Counted from the first letter of the stretch, positions 1 through 5,574 are shown. The stretch: DNA of 8,388 nt from Candidatus Hydrogenedentota bacterium (GCA_007116095.1 SKJD01000080.1:1-8388), one strand, 5' to 3'. Notes: a model not told the origin generated them from the sequence alone. Numbers and translations: made by a program.

Positions 1-230
1 AACACCAAACAACACATACCGTTCTTGCCTGAAAATGGGGAGAACCCACGGCATTTTTGCAAGGGACTTTTCTGCATGTAGACTTTTCCTTCCGGCATTT
101 ATCCCCCTATGGTATACGATTTTTGGTGAAAATTCGACCCTTATATACGGATTGTTGACTGGGCGACGAAATATTGCGCGATATGGCCCAGCATACGGCA
201 GCCTATGACTTGAGAATTTTCCCGACTAAC
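1..230. other. Left-edge region with no convincing gene
   Basis: No recognisable gene lies here. On the plus strand a frame is open from base 2 to a TGA at 206-208, but its translation is basic, resembles nothing I know, and its only ATG (35-37) lacks a ribosome binding site. On the minus strand an ATG at 96-98 is preceded by a G-rich AGGGGG four bases upstream and stays open for 32 codons to the window edge. It could be the 5' end of a leftward gene divergent from the promoter at 231, but the short peptide (Cys-Cys near the edge, many Lys) gives no family signal. Both readings are left unassigned. Confidence 0.4.
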
Positions 231-259
231 TTGACAAAATTCCAAATCTTTCATATAAT
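231..259 (+). promoter_or_regulatory. Perfect-consensus sigma70 promoter
   Basis: TTGACA at 231-236 and TATAAT at 254-259 are separated by exactly 17 bp, the ideal housekeeping-sigma arrangement. Transcription would start near 266 and run rightward, into DNA with no credible ORF. The spacer holds ATTCCAAATCT (239-249), whose exact reverse complement recurs at 352-362, so RNA polymerase binding could be controlled by a protein reading that word. The match is directly visible. Activity is inferred. Confidence 0.75.
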
Positions 260-377
260 TTAGGTGTATTTGCGGTCGCAAGTTCCCTGAAAGCAGGCAC
301 ACGAAATCAATACCCCTTTACCGGGGCAAAAATAAATTCAAAAAATTATCCAGATTTGGAATAATACCTTGGAATAG

Positions 378-395
378 GTCGTTTATATTAACGAC
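378..395. repeat. 18-bp near-palindrome
   Basis: GTCGTT (378-383) and AACGAC (390-395) are exact reverse complements, and the six central bases (TATATT) are palindromic apart from one pair. It lies about 110 bp inside the predicted transcript. It could be an operator for a dimeric regulator or a short RNA stem. The sequence alone does not decide. Confidence 0.4.
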
Positions 396-464
396 GCCGC
401 GAGAGAAAGCTTGCCACGGCAGCCACTTAAGAGCGCGTCAAAAAAATTAAATATATTCCGATTT

Positions 465-485
465 TTTGGAATAAACCGTTCCAAA
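465..485. repeat. TTTGGAA/TTCCAAA inverted repeat
   Basis: TTTGGAA (465-471) and TTCCAAA (479-485) are perfect 7-bp inverted arms around a 7-bp spacer. The word TTGGAAT recurs at 356-362, 369-375 and 466-472, and its reverse complement at 239-245. The TTGGAA core also pairs with an ATTCC at 455-459. The recurrence suggests binding sites for a regulator, but the region is AT-rich and some recurrence is expected by chance. Confidence 0.35.
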
Positions 486-544
486 CCAATCGTTATGTTC
501 TACACTTTCGGATGTGGTTATTCCCCCTAACCCTCCGAATTATA

Positions 545-560
545 CAGTCAGCAATGACTG
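545..560 (+). other. GNRA-capped hairpin
   Basis: CAGTCA (545-550) and TGACTG (555-560) form a perfect 6-bp stem closed by GCAA, a GNRA tetraloop typical of stable structured RNA. It sits just upstream of the terminator-like stem at 573-615, giving the predicted transcript a two-hairpin 3' end. Confidence 0.45.
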
Positions 561-572
561 GTTCCCGCCACC

Positions 573-626
573 GGCGAGTGCAGAAACGCAGTTTCCCCCG
601 CTGCCTGCACTCGCCTCTTCTTTTTT
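573..626 (+). terminator. Probable intrinsic terminator, plus strand
   Basis: GGCGAGTGCAG (573-583) pairs perfectly with CTGCACTCGCC (605-615). Inside, GCAG (588-591) pairs with CTGC (601-604), leaving a 4-nt bulge and a 9-nt loop. The stem is followed at once by TCTTCTTTTTT (616-626), a T-rich tract on the plus strand only. Together with the promoter at 231 it defines a rightward unit. Two C residues in the tract make it less than ideal. Confidence 0.6.
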
Positions 627-679
627 ACCCATGTAATCAATGTCAGCCCCGCTACCGCAGAATTCAGGCGTATCCCATT

Positions 680-707
680 CGTCATGCCTGCGCAGGCAGG
701 CATCCAG
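680..707 (+). repeat. REP-like palindromic repeat, copy 1
   Basis: This 28-bp unit begins CGTCATGCCTGCGCAGGC and ends GGCATCCAG, with a self-complementary core (GCCTGCGCAGGC). It resembles the widespread intergenic 'CGTCAT...GAATCCAG' REP family found in many Gram-negatives. A near-identical copy follows at 717-744 (26 of 28 bases the same). Confidence 0.7.
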
Positions 708-716
708 TCCCCTGTC

Positions 717-744
717 CGTCATGTCTGCGAAGGCAGGCATCCAG
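717..744 (+). repeat. REP-like palindromic repeat, copy 2
   Basis: This is the direct-repeat partner of the unit at 680-707, starting 37 bp after it in the same orientation. It differs at two positions (CATGTCTGCGAAGG in place of CATGCCTGCGCAGG), one of which weakens the central palindrome. Tandem pairs of such units are a common REP arrangement. Confidence 0.7.
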
Positions 745-797
745 CGAGGCATATAAACAGAACCCAACCAGCATTACAAACCAAGGACATGCACCCC

Positions 798-1025
798 CGA
801 CCGCAAAGCGGTCGCAGCTTGTAGCGCGGGGTAAGGCCGTAGGGCGGAACGCCCGAAGGCCGCCACCCCGGGAACCTGGCCAACCTACAACCCGACCCTG
901 AATGGGTCGCGGATGATCAAAAAAGACAACAAGTCACCATCGTAGGCAACGCTTTCAGCGTAGGGGGTTGTTGGTTTTGTTGACCCAGGGTAGGCCTTGA
1001 CCTTGCGGTCAAGTCCAACCCTGGG
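798..1025. repeat. Chain of strong hairpins in noncoding DNA
   Basis: At least five well-formed inverted repeats follow one another. First, CGACCGC-AAA-GCGGTCG (798-814). Second, a tiered stem at 827-870 (CGGGGT/ACCCCG, GGCC/GGCC, GGGC/GCCC) closed outside by TTGTAG (819-824) and CTACAA (885-890). Third, CGACCC/GGGTCG (893-909). Fourth, ACGCT-TTC-AGCGT (949-961). Fifth, a long stem at 984-1025 with an 8-bp outer arm (CCCAGGGT/ACCCTGGG) and a 7-bp inner arm (CTTGACC/GGTCAAG) capped by TTGC. No credible ORF covers this DNA. It could be a structured RNA, a repeat element or clustered recombination sites. I do not recognise a named family. Confidence 0.5.
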
Positions 1026-1039
1026 CTGTATTTAGCAAA

Positions 1040-1060
1040 GCTCCTTCGGAGCAATTTTTT
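1040..1060 (+). terminator. Short terminator-like hairpin, plus strand
   Basis: GCTCC (1040-1044) pairs with GGAGC (1048-1052) around a TTC loop and is followed by AA and six T residues (1055-1060). The stem is only 5 bp, so termination would be weak. It closes the hairpin chain and would catch rightward transcripts that pass the stronger site at 573-626. Confidence 0.4.
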
Positions 1061-1094
1061 GTTGACATGGACTTTACAACGCAGCATGTCCACG

Positions 1095-1125
1095 CTCTGC
1101 GTCTCTGTGGCTCTGTGGTAAAAAA
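1095..1125. repeat. Dispersed 'CTCTGTGG' intergenic repeat
   Basis: The stretch contains CTCTGCGTCTCTGTGG, a second CTCTGTGG and then an A-run. This resembles a short repeat scattered through intergenic DNA of many unrelated environmental bacteria, usually noticed through spurious translations of the form FFTTE-QR on the opposite strand, and that reading is present here. Its function is unknown. The family assignment is from memory. Confidence 0.45.
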
Positions 1126-1266
1126 TATGCCCAATGTTCTCATCCGCAACCCCGCTGGGGTCGGCCTTGGGGGGGAAATCCCGATCCCGGGGTATTCATC
1201 CGTGACTGCTCCGCGGTCGGGAGGTTGTATATCCGGGTGATGAACGAGCCAAGGATTCAATACACC

Positions 1267-1284
1267 CCTGCGCAGGAATGACGG
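1267..1284 (-). repeat. REP-like repeat, inverted copy
   Basis: Read on the minus strand, this begins CCGTCATTCCTGCGCAGG and matches the first 17 bases of the 680-707 unit except at one position. Its second half (to about 1253) is degraded but retains GAATCC. It lies about 20 bp past the stop of the PHP gene, a usual place for REP units, where a hairpin can protect the mRNA 3' end. It is inverted relative to the pair at 680-744. Confidence 0.55.
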
Positions 1285-1304
1285 TAACGCGCTGGGTACC
1301 GCCC

Positions 1305-2171
1305 CTAGCCGATATAGAACGGCTGGGTCCAGGCGCGCTGTTCGCCCCAACCGAAGCACTCAAAGCGCACATATTGGATGGCTGCGTGTTCCGGGACGGT
1401 GAAATGGATATCCTTGCCGTCTACTGTAGCTTCGCGGTGGCCGTGGTCCGAGTAGGCGATGATGCATTGTGCATCTTCGGTTTGGATGTGGATGGTCGCG
1501 CCTTCCACGGCAATTTCCCGGATGGTGACGCCGGTGGAGCCGTAGAAGCGCCCTTCCCGCAACGCAGCAACGATGGCTTCGGGGTTCCGTTCCGATTCCT
1601 GCACCATGTTCCATGCAATCCCGAAATCCACCGCCTCATGGCTGTCGTCATGGGCATAGCCCCAGAGCTTCCTGCCTTCGCCCAGCAACCGGTCCCAGCG
1701 GTTCGTCGCCTGGGGGTCCCCCCTATGTCGCCGGGTGATGCCGTTGTAGATTTCCACGCCCAGATAGCCGTGCAGGCTTTCCAGGGCGTGCTGATCCCAG
1801 TGGGTGAAGGTGGGCTCCCAATTGGGATGCGCCACGATGGCGAAGCTGCCTTCCTCGACAATTGCGTCGAAAACCTGCTGCCGGTCCGCAGTTGGCGGTA
1901 CGATTTCGCCCTGTACACCGACCTGGAGGATATGCGACCCATTCGCCGTCACTTCATTGCCGGGAATCAGCACGAGCCCTTCATCCGGCAATTCAGACGG
2001 ATCTGTGAAGTAGTCGTGATCGCTGATCATGAGAAAGTCATAGAAGCGGTCGGCATAGGCCTTGATCAGCGCTTCCGGCCGGTGATCGCCATCGCTGTTG
2101 GTCGTATGGGCGTGTAGATTACCCCGTAGCCAGGGGGCTTCAGGCCGGGTATAGGGATTGTGTATTTTCAA
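1305..2171 (-). CDS. PHP-domain metal-dependent phosphoesterase-like protein
   Basis: This 288-residue protein has a PHP metallohydrolase fold. Visible metal-site motifs are NLHAHT (His20, His22), Asp28 after it, ISDHD (Asp51, His52, Asp53), GNEVT (Glu73), His80, AHPNW (His115) and AHDDSHEA (His174, Asp175, Asp176, His178). This is a full, apparently intact di- or trinuclear site. Residues from about 210 form a small beta-rich C-terminal domain. There is no signal peptide, so it should be cytoplasmic. The substrate is unknown. The family includes histidinol phosphatases, nucleotide and oligonucleotide phosphatases and polymerase PHP domains. The start is TTG, chosen because AAGAAAGG sits seven bases upstream and the same frame is closed by the previous gene's TAA. 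It follows the 72-residue ORF by 24 bp and is probably cotranscribed with it. Confidence 0.85.
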   Translation of the reverse strand: MKIHNPYTRPEAPWLRGNLHAHTTNSDGDHRPEALIKAYADRFYDFLMISDHDYFTDPSELPDEGLVLIPGNEVTANGSHILQVGVQGEIVPPTADRQQVFDAIVEEGSFAIVAHPNWEPTFTHWDQHALESLHGYLGVEIYNGITRRHRGDPQATNRWDRLLGEGRKLWGYAHDDSHEAVDFGIAWNMVQESERNPEAIVAALREGRFYGSTGVTIREIAVEGATIHIQTEDAQCIIAYSDHGHREATVDGKDIHFTVPEHAAIQYVRFECFGWGEQRAWTQPFYIG

Positions 2172-2178
2172 CGAACTG

Positions 2179-2186
2179 CCTTTCTT
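2179..2186 (-). promoter_or_regulatory. Ribosome binding site fixing a TTG start
   Basis: On the minus strand AAGAAAGG ends seven bases before TTG at 2169-2171. No ATG or GTG lies between the preceding in-frame stop (2196-2198) and this TTG, and the PHP motif I follows within 20 codons. TTG is therefore the only start that keeps the whole domain. Confidence 0.6.
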
Positions 2187-2195
2187 AACACGGGC

Positions 2196-2414
2196 TTATT
2201 CGCCCCACAATTGCATGAATTCATCCGATGTGGCGTCCTGGAGCAATTCCTTGCGGTAAAGCTTTTTCACGATGGGGTCCGGCACCCGGGTAATTTCCTC
2301 CGTTGCGGGGATATGGGTAAGCTGGCGCAGCACGGTTTCCTTGTCGTCACATTCGTAGTAGGTCCAGGCATCGCCTTTACCCGGGATAAACTGGGCGGTC
2401 TTGTAATAGATCAT
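2196..2414 (-). CDS. Small conserved-looking hypothetical protein, 72 aa
   Basis: I do not recognise this family. The start is the ATG at 2412-2414, beginning MIYYKTAQF, because AAGGAG lies 11 bases upstream; a longer reading from 2474 has no such site. The protein is soluble, rich in charged residues and without a membrane segment or cysteine pair. A central stretch (ECDDKETVLRQLTHIP) followed by EITRVPDPIVKKLY suggests a compact alpha/beta fold with an acidic C-terminus ending LWGE. It lies after the nadA terminator and 24 bp before the PHP gene, in the same reading frame as that gene. The pair looks like a two-gene unit, so a role connected with the PHP enzyme is possible but unproven. Confidence 0.65.
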   Translation of the reverse strand: MIYYKTAQFIPGKGDAWTYYECDDKETVLRQLTHIPATEEITRVPDPIVKKLYRKELLQDATSDEFMQLWGE

Positions 2415-2425
2415 ATGGAAATATT

Positions 2426-2431
2426 CTCCTT
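2426..2431 (-). promoter_or_regulatory. Ribosome binding site of the 72-aa gene
   Basis: AAGGAG on the minus strand, 11 bases before ATG at 2412-2414. It decides the start: the upstream in-frame ATG at 2474 would place this site inside the coding region and has no comparable site of its own. Confidence 0.6.
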
Positions 2432-2530
2432 CCAATGCGACAGCGGTCGGGCTCTCAAGTGCCCTGCTTACCACGGCGCATCTACATTGACCAACGGTAT
2501 CGGTCCACCAATAGAGTTCCGTTCAAATTG

Positions 2531-2575
2531 CAAAAAAGGCATGACCGGCAGCGCTGTTGGCGCCTGTCATGCCTT
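2531..2575 (-). terminator. Intrinsic terminator of nadA
   Basis: AAGGCATGAC (2536-2545) and GTCATGCCTT (2566-2575) are perfect 10-bp arms, with a further GGC/GCC pairing inside. On the minus strand the stem runs straight into six T residues (rc of 2532-2537). It starts about 40 bp past the nadA stop. It should separate nadA from the 72-aa/PHP pair, which then needs its own promoter in 2415-2530. I could not identify that promoter confidently. Confidence 0.85.
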
Positions 2576-2612
2576 GGAAACAACAGGTACATTTACATTA
2601 TGCCGAAGGGGG

Positions 2613-3680
2613 CTAGCGAATCTCCAGCATCCGGTCAATCGGCTTTTTGGCCAATGCGATGATGTCTTCAGGAAGCTCCACCTGGTACTGCAACTTCCGC
2701 AGGCCATCCAGGGTGTCTTCCAGGGTAATCTGGTTCATGTGGCGGCAACGCAGGCTACATGAACGCACCATTTCACGGTGCGGGAACTGCGCGGCCAGGT
2801 TGTCGCCCATGCTGCACTCGGTGAAGAGGGCATACATCGGGGCGTCGGTCTGTTCGACATAGTCCACCATAGCCTTGGTGCTGCCGGAGATGTCGACGCT
2901 GTCAATGACTTCCGGGCTGCATTCCGGGTGCGCCAGGATGACGGCGTCCGGGTATTGTCGGCGAACGTTGTTCACGTCCTCGACGGTAAACAGCTCATGC
3001 ACTTCACAGCGCACATCCCACCCGATGACCGTCGGTTGATCGGCGGGGATGCTATCGTGATCATCGATGCCAGCCGTTATAAAGCCAACACCCAGCTCCC
3101 TGGCGGTGTTGTGGGCCAGGTACTGGTCCGGCAGGAAGATAATGCGTTTGTGGCCCTGATCCAGCAGGTGTTTCAAGACCTTGTTCGCATTACCAGAGGT
3201 ACAGCAATAATCACTTTCCGCCTTGACTTCTGCGTAGGTGTTGACATAAGTCACCACCGGGGCGCCAGGGAACTGCGCTTTCAGGCCCCGCACATCTTTG
3301 GCGCTGATCCCTTCCGCCAGCGAGCAGCCAGCGCGGTTTGACGGCACCAGGACGGTTTTCTTCGGGTTCAGCACTTTGGCGGTCTCGCCCATAAACCAGA
3401 CGCCGCAGAACACGATAACGTCTGCTTCGGTCTCGGCGGAGATGGCGGAGAGCTGCAGGGAGTCCCCGACATAGTCCGGCACGGACTGGTACAATGCCGG
3501 CTCCATATAGTTGTGCCCCAGGATCACCGCGTTCATTTCTTTCTTCAGCAGATTGATCTGGTGGGCCAGCTCGGCCTTGTAGTCAATTTCAAAATCCGGG
3601 ACAATCCCCTTGAGGCTTTCCCGCATGCGTTCTCGCAAGGCGTCAAGAGAAGGGGGCTGCGTCAGTACATCGCCAATCAT
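2613..3680 (-). CDS. nadA: Quinolinate synthase (NadA)
   Basis: NadA condenses iminoaspartate with dihydroxyacetone phosphate to quinolinate, the entry to de novo NAD synthesis, in the cytoplasm. The 355-residue length fits the longer NadA form. Recognisable blocks are ILGHNYM (53-59), GDSLQLS (72-78), FCGVWFMGETAKVLNP (91-106), AGCSLAEG (117-124), YCCTSGNA (158-165), ILAHPECS (248-255) and GSTKAM (266-271). The three [4Fe-4S] ligands by alignment to the family are Cys119, Cys225 (RCEVHE) and Cys312 (RCRHMNQITLE). The ATG at 3680 has GAGAGGA 10 bases upstream. The last ligand lies in a Cys308-x3-Cys312 pair, where relatives I recall have C-x2-C. It ends in a strong terminator (2531-2575) and probably has its own promoter in the 226-bp upstream gap. 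The cluster would be supplied by the neighbouring SUF genes. Confidence 0.95.
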   Translation of the reverse strand: MIGDVLTQPPSLDALRERMRESLKGIVPDFEIDYKAELAHQINLLKKEMNAVILGHNYMEPALYQSVPDYVGDSLQLSAISAETEADVIVFCGVWFMGETAKVLNPKKTVLVPSNRAGCSLAEGISAKDVRGLKAQFPGAPVVTYVNTYAEVKAESDYCCTSGNANKVLKHLLDQGHKRIIFLPDQYLAHNTARELGVGFITAGIDDHDSIPADQPTVIGWDVRCEVHELFTVEDVNNVRRQYPDAVILAHPECSPEVIDSVDISGSTKAMVDYVEQTDAPMYALFTECSMGDNLAAQFPHREMVRSCSLRCRHMNQITLEDTLDGLRKLQYQVELPEDIIALAKKPIDRMLEIR

Positions 3681-3710
3681 GGGTGCTTGGTCCTCTCGAA
3701 GTATGGTTTC

Positions 3711-3730
3711 AGGCGCGGTTGGTGGCGCCT
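3711..3730. repeat. Palindrome in the nadA leader
   Basis: AGGCGC (3711-3716) and GCGCCT (3725-3730) are perfect inverted arms with an 8-bp spacer, 30 bp before the nadA start. Two direct GGTTAC words follow at 3733-3738 and 3742-3747. It could be an operator for a NAD-pathway repressor or a leader hairpin. I do not recognise it as a known NrtR, NiaR or NadQ site. Confidence 0.35.
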
Positions 3731-3783
3731 GTGGTTACGCTGGTTACTGGATTGTCTTGTAAGCGTACTTCTGCTAGTTGGGC

Positions 3784-3811
3784 GTTATGGTCAGGTCGGG
3801 TGGTTTGGCAA
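3784..3811 (-). promoter_or_regulatory. Possible nadA promoter
   Basis: On the minus strand, TTGCCA (rc of 3806-3811; five of six consensus) and CATAAC (rc of 3784-3789; four of six) are 16 bp apart, about 100 bp before the nadA start and upstream of the 3711-3730 palindrome. This is a moderate match only. It is supported by the long gap after the CehA-like gene. Confidence 0.3.
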
Positions 3812-3906
3812 GCGCTTTAGATTTGGCGCCGCACAACTTCGGCCGCAATTGCCGTGCGGCTTCCGTCCCCCGGCCTGCCGCAAACTACTTCATGGCATGT
3901 TCATGG

Positions 3907-5574
3907 TTACTCGGCGCCTTGTGTACGCAGCGCCCGATAGGCTTCGGCTTCCGCCTGAATCGCCCGGTACCGCGCCGCTGCCTGATCAAATTCAGCGAGC
4001 GCTTCCGCAGACAACAGGTCTTCAAACTGCCGGCGCGGCGTTTCACTGCGTTCTATCAGGAACGCAATCTGCTCGGGGGTGGGATACAGGGGGCGATCTT
4101 CTATATCAATATGCCATGGCGCGGTGTGTGCAAACCGAACTTTGTCTCCCGGATGCGGTTCGAAACAGCGCAACGCCACCCAGCCACTTTCCTCGAAAAC
4201 GATGTCTTGCTGGAAGGAGGTGGTATACGCCTGGCGTGCATTTTGATGGTTCTCGGGGCTGATGGTCTTCGCCACGCGCCCATTGATCACCACTTCAATG
4301 TGGCTGAGTGGTCGCTCACTGGTAATTATACCAGAGATACTGCGTTGTATGGGAATTTCCGAAGCCTGCTCCGCGCCTCCCGGCGCCGCCCCGGCCAGTG
4401 TAGCCTGAATCATCGGTCCGGTCGTCACGAAACTGCGTCCGGCGTCCAGCCCGGCAAACCAGGCCTCGGGACTGAATTCAGCGTCCACTTGCACATAGAC
4501 CCGGCCAAAGCCCAAGGGTACCGGATGCACGCCGTTGGCGGTGCCCGCCGTGGGACGCAGGCGAAAGCCCGCATTCAGCAGGGCGTAGTAGCAGTGAAAG
4601 CCGTAGTGCATCCAGTCGACTTCCGTACCGCCCAGTCCGTCGTTGGGCAAATTCATGTACGCCGGGGCCGGGGTAACCCAGTTGGAGAAGGCAAACTCGG
4701 TGCGCCAGATATGGTTGTTGGCCAGTTCGAACAGGTCCACGCCCAGGACCGGCGGCAACATCATCGACCAGGCCCAGTCCGCCTTGTCCATGTCAATCAG
4801 CGCGCCTTCGGCACGGGCCTGTTCGCCGATTTCGGCTACCGGCGGGGCCGTGTGTTCCAAGACCTCTTGGTGGTTCAGGATAAAAAAGGCGCCCAGCACC
4901 CGGTCCACCCCACTGACCCGAAACAACTCGTACTCGGTATTGCGGGGATATATCACGCGGTTGGGTTCCACTAGGATGGGCTCATGGCCGGGGTCCGGCA
5001 GGTTGCCTTCGCCCTGGCTCGGTGGCGTGTCCGACACGGTAACCCAATAGGTCAGGGGAAACGCGGCGTGCAGGTCCTCCGCAGGCAGAATCGTGCGCAG
5101 CTCGTCTACTTCCCGATGCACATGGGTGTCTCCGGAATACCACCCTTGGGCCGCCATGTCTTCCCAACGCTCCAGGGACAGCGCCAGATGTAGGTCCGCG
5201 TCCGTGATGGTGAATTCCCGATTCAGGGGCCGGTACTCTTTGCCGCGCTCGACGGTCAGGGTATAGTCACCCGGCGGCAGGTTAATTTCAAAGGGATGGG
5301 CGCTGAGGTTGGTGTAGCGCTCTACGGCGTTTTTATTCGCCCAGTTCTGCCGGTCGTAAGGCAGGGCGACGCCTTCGGGATCGGCGGATTCCAGAAAATA
5401 GTGTTTCCCCACCGCGTCGTTGAGATAGATACGCGATGCAATCAATGCATCGCTGTCGGCGTCCCGCACCTCGCCACGCAGTGTAAAAAGGGGAGTATCC
5501 GCATGGCCCGTTGTCATAGCAAATCCGGCCATACTGCATAGCGTAGTCGTAATCAAGATGCCTGTGTATCGCAT
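3907..5574 (-). CDS. Secreted CehA/McbA-like PHP-fold metallohydrolase
   Basis: This is a 555-residue exported protein. Residues 1-25 form a signal peptide (short basic start, hydrophobic ITTTLCSMAGFAM, then GHADT as a likely cleavage region). Residues about 28-135 look like a carboxypeptidase-regulatory-type beta domain (LPPGDYTLTVERG). The PHP-like catalytic part starts at WYSGDTHVHREVDEL (His151, His153) and continues with ILPAEDLHAAFPL, ALIDMDK (Asp261, Asp263), LANNHIWR (Asn286, Asn287, His288) and PTAGTANGVHP (341-351). After TTGPMI (384-389) come a beta-sandwich and a helical tail (about 500-555). These blocks match the large CehA/McbA subgroup, whose namesakes hydrolyse carbamates. 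The substrate of this one is unknown. The canonical PHP 'DHN' motif is absent: the corresponding stretch reads VSDTPPSQ. It begins 96 bp after sufU and has GGGGA near the ATG. Confidence 0.8.
   Translation of the reverse strand: MRYTGILITTTLCSMAGFAMTTGHADTPLFTLRGEVRDADSDALIASRIYLNDAVGKHYFLESADPEGVALPYDRQNWANKNAVERYTNLSAHPFEINLPPGDYTLTVERGKEYRPLNREFTITDADLHLALSLERWEDMAAQGWYSGDTHVHREVDELRTILPAEDLHAAFPLTYWVTVSDTPPSQGEGNLPDPGHEPILVEPNRVIYPRNTEYELFRVSGVDRVLGAFFILNHQEVLEHTAPPVAEIGEQARAEGALIDMDKADWAWSMMLPPVLGVDLFELANNHIWRTEFAFSNWVTPAPAYMNLPNDGLGGTEVDWMHYGFHCYYALLNAGFRLRPTAGTANGVHPVPLGFGRVYVQVDAEFSPEAWFAGLDAGRSFVTTGPMIQATLAGAAPGGAEQASEIPIQRSISGIITSERPLSHIEVVINGRVAKTISPENHQNARQAYTTSFQQDIVFEESGWVALRCFEPHPGDKVRFAHTAPWHIDIEDRPLYPTPEQIAFLIERSETPRRQFEDLLSAEALAEFDQAAARYRAIQAEAEAYRALRTQGAE

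Larger units (their letters stand above)
266..626 (+). ncRNA. Candidate noncoding RNA, about 360 nt, unidentified
   Basis: This interval runs from the predicted start of the 231-259 promoter to the end of a terminator-like hairpin and T-tract. It has no ORF with a ribosome binding site. The longest short frames (ATG at 495, 11 codons; ATG at 512, whose translation runs through downstream repeats) look accidental. Small stems are visible: TGCG/CGCA (271-280), CCTG/CAGG (286-297), CCCC/GGGG (313-326), GTCGTT/AACGAC (378-395), a GNRA-capped CAGTCA/TGACTG (545-560) and the large stem at 573-615. I looked for hallmarks of tmRNA, RNase P RNA and 6S RNA and did not find them. It may instead be a long leader whose gene has been lost. 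The function is unknown. Confidence 0.35.

Noticed and set aside
266..340. Riboswitch (for example c-di-GMP type) at the start of the predicted transcript
   Set aside because: Small stems are present, but no conserved core of any riboswitch class I know, and no gene follows to be controlled.
680..744. Possible CRISPR from two 28-bp repeats
   Set aside because: Only two copies with a 9-bp gap, a palindromic core typical of REP, and no cas genes.
540..767. 75-codon minus-strand ORF
   Set aside because: It is the opposite-strand reading of the REP units (WMPAFADMT, ACLRRHDE), a well-known false gene.
512..901. 129-codon plus-strand ORF
   Set aside because: No ribosome binding site. It crosses the terminator, both REP units and the hairpin chain, and its translation is composed of repeat readings (RHACAGRHP, SCLRRQASS).
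1062..1090. Second promoter starting with TTGACA at 1062
   Set aside because: No acceptable -10 element at 16-18 bp spacing; the position holds CATGTC.
1009..1359. 116-codon minus-strand ORF
   Set aside because: Translates the hairpin chain, the CTCTGTGG repeat and the inverted REP, and overlaps the end of the PHP gene. No family signal.
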